A stretch of DNA of 64,000 nucleotides from Vibrio gazogenes (lineage in GTDB: Bacteria > Pseudomonadota > Gammaproteobacteria > Enterobacterales > Vibrionaceae): the NCBI RefSeq assembly GCF_002196515.1, contig NZ_CP018836.1, forward strand, positions 868,001-932,000, read 5' to 3'. The translations under genes and the position numbers were made by a program. The notes below the pieces were generated by a model that was not told the DNA's origin, searched no databases, and saw only the letters and a program-made list of their open reading frames with translations. Shown here piece after piece: positions 59,212-64,000 of this stretch. Each line of letters begins with the position of its first letter. The first letter of the stretch is position 1.

Positions 59212-60475
59212 AATTCCATATAAAATTTATCTATATATTATCTCCGATGTTTTTTCACAGGTTAGCTATAGATTATTCCAAGTATTCTGTACTTGGTATT
59301 ACATTCAACATTACAACCAAGAAGAAAACTTAGCTAGTATTATGTTTTTTGTCTGGTTATCCAGTGTACTATTTCTCCCTATTAGTGGCATTGCCTTAGA
59401 AAAATACAGGAAGACTTCCGTATTATCCATTTCTTGCTCTATTATATGTATTTGTTCAATTTTTACACTTGCTTACTACCACTTTTATACTAACCATAAT
59501 AATTATACAGACATTATATTTTTAGTCGTTTCTATATTTTTAAGTGCCGCATCATCATTTATTCTTCCTCTAGGTGTATCTCTGATCCCTGAAATCTCTT
59601 CAAATCAGAATGAAACTGCCTTTGGAATAAGAATAAAGTCATCTACTTTTATCATAAATTTATTTCTTGGTCCAATGCTGGGCGGATTTCTAGCTGGTAC
59701 TTTAGGTGGAGAGTCAATTCTAGTCACTGCATTAATTTTCTCTTTTCTATCTGTTATGAGTTCATTGTATCTATCAATTAAAACTAATTTAAAGATAGTA
59801 AAAAACACTCAAGAAAGATTCATATTTGCATTAACCGAAGGTATAAAAAGAACTATAAAAATTAAAGAAGAACGAATTGTCGCCATTATATCTTCAGGTT
59901 CTAACTTATTTTTAGTTCCATTTATTTTTTTACTCCTTCCGAGCAAAGTAATTAGTGAAGGTAACACTATGGTCGATATATCTATTATTGAAGTATGTCT
60001 TGGTATCGGCATGTTATTATCTCCGATTGTGTTCATTCCATATTTAGAAAAATCACTTGGAAAGCATACAACGATATGTTTAGGTCAAATTCTTATAGCT
60101 TTTAGTATATTTTCATTTTCCCTAACAAATAATTTGTACATCCAATATTTATTAGGATTCACTCTAGGTGTCGGCCTTAATTTATTTAATGTTATTATTA
60201 ATACATGTAGAGCTATTTCTATTCCTGATGGCTATCGTGGTTCAATGGAATCATCATTCTTACTTCTATGTATGATAACAATTCCAACTGGATTCTGGAT
60301 CTCTAAATTATATTTAAACACTTTCACTGCAAATGACATTATTTCATCATCAATTATAATATACATACCATCATTGCTCATTGTAATAATGTCTACTAGC
60401 ATTAAAAATATCGTAGGTTCTAACTCAGAAAATCAACCTTATTATAAAACAAAATATAAAAAATTATTTGTGTAG
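59201..60475 (+). CDS. MFS transporter, AT-rich
   Basis: Predicted 424-aa inner-membrane protein with about 12 helices. FFVWLSSVLFLPISGIALEK YR matches the MFS loop 2-3 pattern (GxxxxRxxR-like) and GYRGSMESSFLLLCMITIPT lies in the C-terminal half. Similar small-molecule exporters sit in enterobactin-like and antibiotic clusters, but the substrate cannot be told. Base composition is far more AT-rich than in the lut operon, which points to recent transfer. It overlaps the preceding CMD-like fragment and is followed by 60487-60882. Confidence 0.8.
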   Translation: MINKIPYKIYLYIISDVFSQVSYRLFQVFCTWYYIQHYNQEENLASIMFFVWLSSVLFLPISGIALEKYRKTSVLSISCSIICICSIFTLAYYHFYTNHNNYTDIIFLVVSIFLSAASSFILPLGVSLIPEISSNQNETAFGIRIKSSTFIINLFLGPMLGGFLAGTLGGESILVTALIFSFLSVMSSLYLSIKTNLKIVKNTQERFIFALTEGIKRTIKIKEERIVAIISSGSNLFLVPFIFLLLPSKVISEGNTMVDISIIEVCLGIGMLLSPIVFIPYLEKSLGKHTTICLGQILIAFSIFSFSLTNNLYIQYLLGFTLGVGLNLFNVIINTCRAISIPDGYRGSMESSFLLLCMITIPTGFWISKLYLNTFTANDIISSSIIIYIPSLLIVIMSTSIKNIVGSNSENQPYYKTKYKKLFV

Positions 60476-60486
60476 GTAAATAAATC

Positions 60487-60882
60487 ATGATTGAAGAAAA
60501 TCATGATAACAGCTGGATCTTCCTCTTGGATAAATATATCCGTGAAGGTGCCCATAGCTTATTATTCGCTTTAAATCTCACAGAGGAACTGTTCTATAAT
60601 TCGGATGAAGAAAGGTATAGTTCCCCTCTAAGAAAAGATCCTCGTCCTTTACCTGGAATTTATCATGCAACTTTCGTCATTCAGAGATTAATCTATGCTT
60701 TCAAAGATATTTTAAAATCACCTCACATCAGTATGTCTGATGTTGAGACAATAAAAAAATTGCTTAGCTTTTATTTGGAAAGAGTCAATGATGGATATAA
60801 TACTGTTATGAAATATGGAAAACTTTCACCAATAGCAAAAGACATCATCCAACAAGGACAATCTATCATTCATTCTGACTAA
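60487..60882 (+). CDS. hypothetical helical protein after the MFS gene
   Basis: Predicted 131-aa protein (MIEENHDNSWIFLLDKYIRE...), helical, charged, no membrane helix. No family recognised. AGGT lies 13 bases before the ATG. It starts 11 bp after the MFS gene on the same strand and shares its AT-richness, so the two form one transcription unit. Its task is unknown; an accessory or immunity role is conceivable. Confidence 0.55.
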   Translation: MIEENHDNSWIFLLDKYIREGAHSLLFALNLTEELFYNSDEERYSSPLRKDPRPLPGIYHATFVIQRLIYAFKDILKSPHISMSDVETIKKLLSFYLERVNDGYNTVMKYGKLSPIAKDIIQQGQSIIHSD

Positions 60883-60944
60883 TATGAATTGTGTGTCAAA
60901 GTCCGTTGCCAAAGTCTGGAAAAATCAAAGTAAAGATACAGCCC

Positions 60945-61832
60945 TCAGGGGCGCTCAGCCCCGATCCTCCCCTGACAAACCTGTTCGGTTAATCCCTGTA
61001 GCCGCAGCACCTCTGCCACCAAATAATTCAACTCTTCTTCGGTGATTTCGTAATGGGCGGAATAGCGCGCATCAATATAGGCCCGTTGCAAGCGGCGAAA
61101 ACTGCGGCGGTGGAATTTATTGTCCATCGGGAAAATATCAGCAAAAGCCGGAGCTATCTGTGCACACAAGTTGCCGAGCTTCTCGATATTGTGGGATTTC
61201 GGCAGGTAGTTAGTACAAGTCAGCAATGTACAGGCCAAAAGACGCTCTGTTGCCTGATGAAGATCGAAAGAAGCTTCACTCAAAGTCAGCTCCTTTAAGG
61301 AAAAATAAAATTTCTTCAGTGAATGGGAAGCACTGCTGAACCACTGCTCATAATGCTTGCGGGCAATTTCCCGTTTTTCTTCCTCACTCAGATCACCCGG
61401 CTCCGCCAGTGGTTTTGGTGTGGCGGCAAACAGTTCAATACCCTCTTCGCGGATATCCTTAAAAAAATAGTGACCCTGTTGCAAGCGCCCATTCACTTCG
61501 TTCAAATCGTGGACAATCAACCCCAGCGGTGCGGATTTCACTTTGCGATCAATCTGCTCTTCGGCCCGCTGCCAGACCACATAATCCTCCACCAAAGCCG
61601 CTTTATTGACGATCACCAGAATATCGTAATCACTGATATAGCCGTTAACAGGATCCTTGACCCAACGCCCTTTGGCATGGCTGCCAAACAAGATGATTTT
61701 CAGAATGCGGAACTCACTTTTACTGCCCGTTTTGCCTTGGAGGTAATCTTCCAATGTATCGCGCAGAATGGTTGAGATATTCGCCAGCTCACGCTGTTTA
61801 TATTCGGGCAGATGGTCAAGGGATGTTTTCAT
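60945..61832 (-). CDS. MNT-HEPN protein, copy beside the pyocin-like module
   Basis: Predicted 295-aa protein. ILFGSHAKGRWVKD and SDYDILVIVNKAALVEDYVV mark the nucleotidyltransferase; ARYSAHYEITEEELNYLVAE lies in the HEPN end. Its variant segment (SASHSLKKFYFSLKELTLSE) differs from all others. It lies downstream of, and in the same direction as, the 62038-63998 toxin-immunity pair, unlike the CDI copies. The ~150 bp upstream share the leader seen at 5680-5840 (GTCATGCCTCGAAGC, AAAACCATGA, GTGTTTTTTGC). Confidence 0.85.
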   Translation of the reverse strand: MKTSLDHLPEYKQRELANISTILRDTLEDYLQGKTGSKSEFRILKIILFGSHAKGRWVKDPVNGYISDYDILVIVNKAALVEDYVVWQRAEEQIDRKVKSAPLGLIVHDLNEVNGRLQQGHYFFKDIREEGIELFAATPKPLAEPGDLSEEEKREIARKHYEQWFSSASHSLKKFYFSLKELTLSEASFDLHQATERLLACTLLTCTNYLPKSHNIEKLGNLCAQIAPAFADIFPMDNKFHRRSFRRLQRAYIDARYSAHYEITEEELNYLVAEVLRLQGLTEQVCQGRIGAERP

Positions 61833-61990
61833 AATCGCAGCATTGAGGCTCGTTGTGGATGAATAGCGCTAGCATAAAAGAAGCTCTCAGCAAAAAACAC
61901 CGTTTATCATGGTTTTAGCACGGCTCAAAGGTAAAATGCGACGCGGTTCTTTTTTATTCTTTGCCTCTATGATTGTCTCCACTTCCAGCT

Positions 61991-62022
61991 TCGAGGCATG
62001 ACACAAAGAATGAACAGCCTCC
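61991..62022. repeat. Module-end repeat, weak copy
   Basis: TCGAGGCATGACACAAAGAA, TGAACAGCCTCC resembles GGGCGTGACACAGAATAATG, AACAGTCTC. It lies 16 bp from the stop of the 62038-62526 immunity gene, the same place as the other copies. Confidence 0.45.
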
Positions 62023-62037
62023 GCAAGCTGACTAGGT

Positions 62038-62526
62038 CTAGAAATCCAATTGAACAGAGACCGCTTGAGAGTTGTCAGAACCACTGTTTTTTTCAATTGT
62101 CAGGGCATTAAAAAAATCATCAGCATGATCAAATAATTTAAACCTTGTCATATCAATACCATTCGTGAACAAATAAATGGCATTGTCATCCGTAGATACA
62201 CAAATATGATTACTTCCAGAACTACCACCAATTGAGTAAAGGTCACTCTCTGCTTCTAAATTTTTCAAACTTTGGTTGGCTTTCTCGATGTTAAAAGGAC
62301 TATCTTCTATTCCCCACAGAACCTCTAATGACAGATCTCCATTCCTGCCTTCTAAACTCGTTTTGTACTGCGGTTTAAAAATCACATTTTCAGAAAAAAG
62401 AACTGATCTCTTGTAGTGGCGAACAATATGACTCGCACTAGATGGCATAGGTGGAAGCGCGGTATTTACCTCTTCAATAGCTAGTATCACATTGAGTTCT
62501 TGAAGTTTTTTCTCTATGTTGATCAT
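62038..62526 (-). CDS. immunity protein, SUKH-like
   Basis: Predicted 162-aa protein. YSIGGSSGSNHICVSTDDNA and IYLFTNGIDMTRFKLFDHAD, then DFFNAL, resembles the C-terminal strands of SMI1/KNR4-type immunity proteins. The start ATG overlaps the toxin stop by ATGA. It should block the HNH nuclease tail of the 62523-64000 protein in the cytoplasm. Confidence 0.65.
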   Translation of the reverse strand: MINIEKKLQELNVILAIEEVNTALPPMPSSASHIVRHYKRSVLFSENVIFKPQYKTSLEGRNGDLSLEVLWGIEDSPFNIEKANQSLKNLEAESDLYSIGGSSGSNHICVSTDDNAIYLFTNGIDMTRFKLFDHADDFFNALTIEKNSGSDNSQAVSVQLDF

Positions 62527-64000
62527 TTGTTATGTGACCTCATGTCTGATGCTGAACCAATATGTGGAATATTACTATGTAAGTCCGTCGGAATAAGCTG
62601 TATTTCAGTTAAAGTATGATGATGAGGTGTTAATCCTTTATCTCTCAAAAGGTTTTTTGCTGCATGACTACTGGAAAGATTTTTAGCGTTTGCTATTTCA
62701 TCATAAACTCTAGTGAAATCGTCTTTCGTCCCGTCTAACACGCCATTTTCAAAGATAAGACGACCTTTTGACCATTTATCAAAAATCGGTCTCCCATTTT
62801 TAAAGGGGATTGCCTCACCGTTGGTTACTCTGTTAACTACATCTAAATCAGACTGCCATAGCCCATTACCGGGCACACCTTGAATCCACCGTCCATTCGT
62901 TCGTGGTAATCGCGTTTTAGGTGTCAAATTATACACCACATACAACGGTGGTAATCCAGTCTCTGCCGGAAAGGTCAGAATATAGTCTTGCAGAACCGCA
63001 TCAGCAATTGGGGTAATATAGGTATTATCAAATTCTTGGCCTTGCTCCGCTTCTGGATGGATCCAGATATCGTACTTTTCCATCTCCGGAATGGGATTAA
63101 CTAAGATTGGTTTACCGCCAAAATCGCCACTGATCGGCACCCATTCAATGGTGATATCCGGCTCTAACTCGACGACAAACCGCTCACCGACCCGTTTGAC
63201 CTCACGCTTAGGGATATTCGTCCCATTGACGTGATAGCCATAAATTTGCCCTGCCGCATTGAACCCTAAGCGTATATTGGTTTCAACCATATCTCTATTG
63301 CGAATATCGGCTGCACTGTAGAGCGTACTGTCCGCTAATTTGTTAGGCACAAATACCGCTAGAATGCCAGCTTGCCCGACGATTTTCATCGCCATTCCCG
63401 GCAACTCTGCCAATGCCGCACCACCAATACGCGTTAAAAAAGCTTCTTCAGAAGCAGCACTAATCCCCTGCCCGACAGCAAGTGTATAAGCCGCATAATC
63501 CCCCAGCGCAGAAAGCGGCTCTCTTCGTGTACCGATGCCACTCGTACCACTCGGCACCAGAGCAGACTTGGCGAAACGGGAAGGATTGACAGGCGGCTTA
63601 TTAAAAGCATCCTGCCATGCGGATGAAGGCAATGGGATTTTATCCAGCGCCTGTAATCGCTCCTGACGCTGGCGGAACAACCGCTGTTGTAAACTCAGCT
63701 TCACAGGTTCACGTTCAACATAAGGCTCGGTATACACAGAAGCATTCACATTGCCGGAATAAGTCGAACCAATACCATGATTGACCAGTTCAACTCTGGC
63801 GGTATAAGCCTTGTTAGCCAGCAAGTCGAGCTGAGGCTCAATATCGGGATTGACTCGCCAGTATCGATTGCCCCACTCATCCCGATCTCGAATCAACAAA
63901 GGAATCGATGGCACATCAGTCAGCAATACCTGATGACCACTACGCAGCTGTTCAAGAAAATCGGCAAAGCGCATTCCGGCAGGGATAACGGATTTCACAT
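62523..64000 (-). CDS. pyocin S-type/HNH nuclease toxin, continues beyond right edge
   Basis: At least 491 aa in frame, open to the window edge, so the first Met seen (63998) may be internal. The middle carries an S-type pyocin-like beta domain: FNAAGQIYGYHVNGTNIPKR, YDIWIHPEAEQGQEFDNTYI, PPLYVVYNLTPKTRLP. The C-terminus is an HNH-type nuclease: GLTPHHHTLTEIQLIPTDLH followed by HIGSASDMRSHNK, the His-rich pattern of polymorphic HNH toxins that cut DNA. A helical alanine/glycine segment precedes the pyocin domain. The immunity gene overlaps its stop. In Vibrio such proteins are often delivered by T6SS. Confidence 0.75.
   Translation of the reverse strand, partial: VKSVIPAGMRFADFLEQLRSGHQVLLTDVPSIPLLIRDRDEWGNRYWRVNPDIEPQLDLLANKAYTARVELVNHGIGSTYSGNVNASVYTEPYVEREPVKLSLQQRLFRQRQERLQALDKIPLPSSAWQDAFNKPPVNPSRFAKSALVPSGTSGIGTRREPLSALGDYAAYTLAVGQGISAASEEAFLTRIGGAALAELPGMAMKIVGQAGILAVFVPNKLADSTLYSAADIRNRDMVETNIRLGFNAAGQIYGYHVNGTNIPKREVKRVGERFVVELEPDITIEWVPISGDFGGKPILVNPIPEMEKYDIWIHPEAEQGQEFDNTYITPIADAVLQDYILTFPAETGLPPLYVVYNLTPKTRLPRTNGRWIQGVPGNGLWQSDLDVVNRVTNGEAIPFKNGRPIFDKWSKGRLIFENGVLDGTKDDFTRVYDEIANAKNLSSSHAAKNLLRDKGLTPHHHTLTEIQLIPTDLHSNIPHIGSASDMRSHNK

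Overview
The window looks like chromosomal DNA of a Vibrio or close gamma-proteobacterial relative. This is inferred from a VcINDY-like SLC13 carrier, integron-cassette-like genes with GTTATGC/GCTAACA ends, a T6SS-type PAAR effector and the overall gene style. No rRNA, tRNA or CRISPR was seen.

Layout. (1) 1-16.07 kb is a graveyard and nursery of orphan contact-dependent inhibition (CDI) modules. It holds CdiA-CT toxins, toxin stubs and about twelve immunity genes on the minus strand, interleaved with plus-strand genes for a fused nucleotidyltransferase-HEPN (MNT-HEPN) protein. A ~2.5-kb block is tandemly duplicated (4.2-6.7 and 8.1-10.6 kb). A truncated IS256-family element, at least four copies of a ~57-bp palindromic repeat, and a ~50-bp sequence lying just 3' of module-terminal immunity genes mark the breakpoints. 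(2) 16.08-28.28 kb is an intact cdiB-cdiA-cdiI operon; CdiA is 3,492 aa and ends in a toxin that looks like an ADP-ribosyltransferase. (3) 28.6-33.5 kb is an iron/siderophore uptake locus: TonB-dependent receptor, Fur-box-like site, AraC regulator, a membrane protein and two paralogous small proteins at the two ends. (4) 33.6-36.0 kb resembles integron cassettes (decayed GNAT, VOC, GFA, membrane fragment, GNAT). (5) 36.4-38.9 kb holds leuA and an AraC regulator. (6) 39.0-41.8 kb holds a PAAR effector, its membrane immunity protein and another MNT-HEPN gene. (7) 42.1-44.6 kb holds small unknown genes and an orphan DNA methyltransferase. (8) 44.6-50.2 kb holds an AraC regulator, a SnoaL-like protein, SLC13 and AEC carriers and a split spermidine-synthase-like pair. 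(9) 50.4-56.2 kb is a LysR regulator divergent from lldP-lutABC (lactate uptake and oxidation). (10) 56.2-59.0 kb holds copies of a structured dispersed repeat and a ClbS/DfsB-like gene. (11) 59.0-60.9 kb is an AT-rich MFS transporter island. (12) 60.9-64 kb holds another MNT-HEPN gene, a SUKH-like immunity gene and a pyocin-like/HNH toxin running off the right edge.

The main observation is that six MNT-HEPN genes or gene remnants occur, and every one sits beside a toxin-immunity module, whether the module is CDI, PAAR/T6SS-type or pyocin-like. The proteins are nearly identical except for a ~33-residue hypervariable stretch inside the HEPN domain. This suggests an accessory function that travels and diversifies with interbacterial toxin cassettes. 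A second observation is a repeated ~220-bp element whose copies show compensatory base changes in two hairpins, evidence of a selected RNA or DNA structure.
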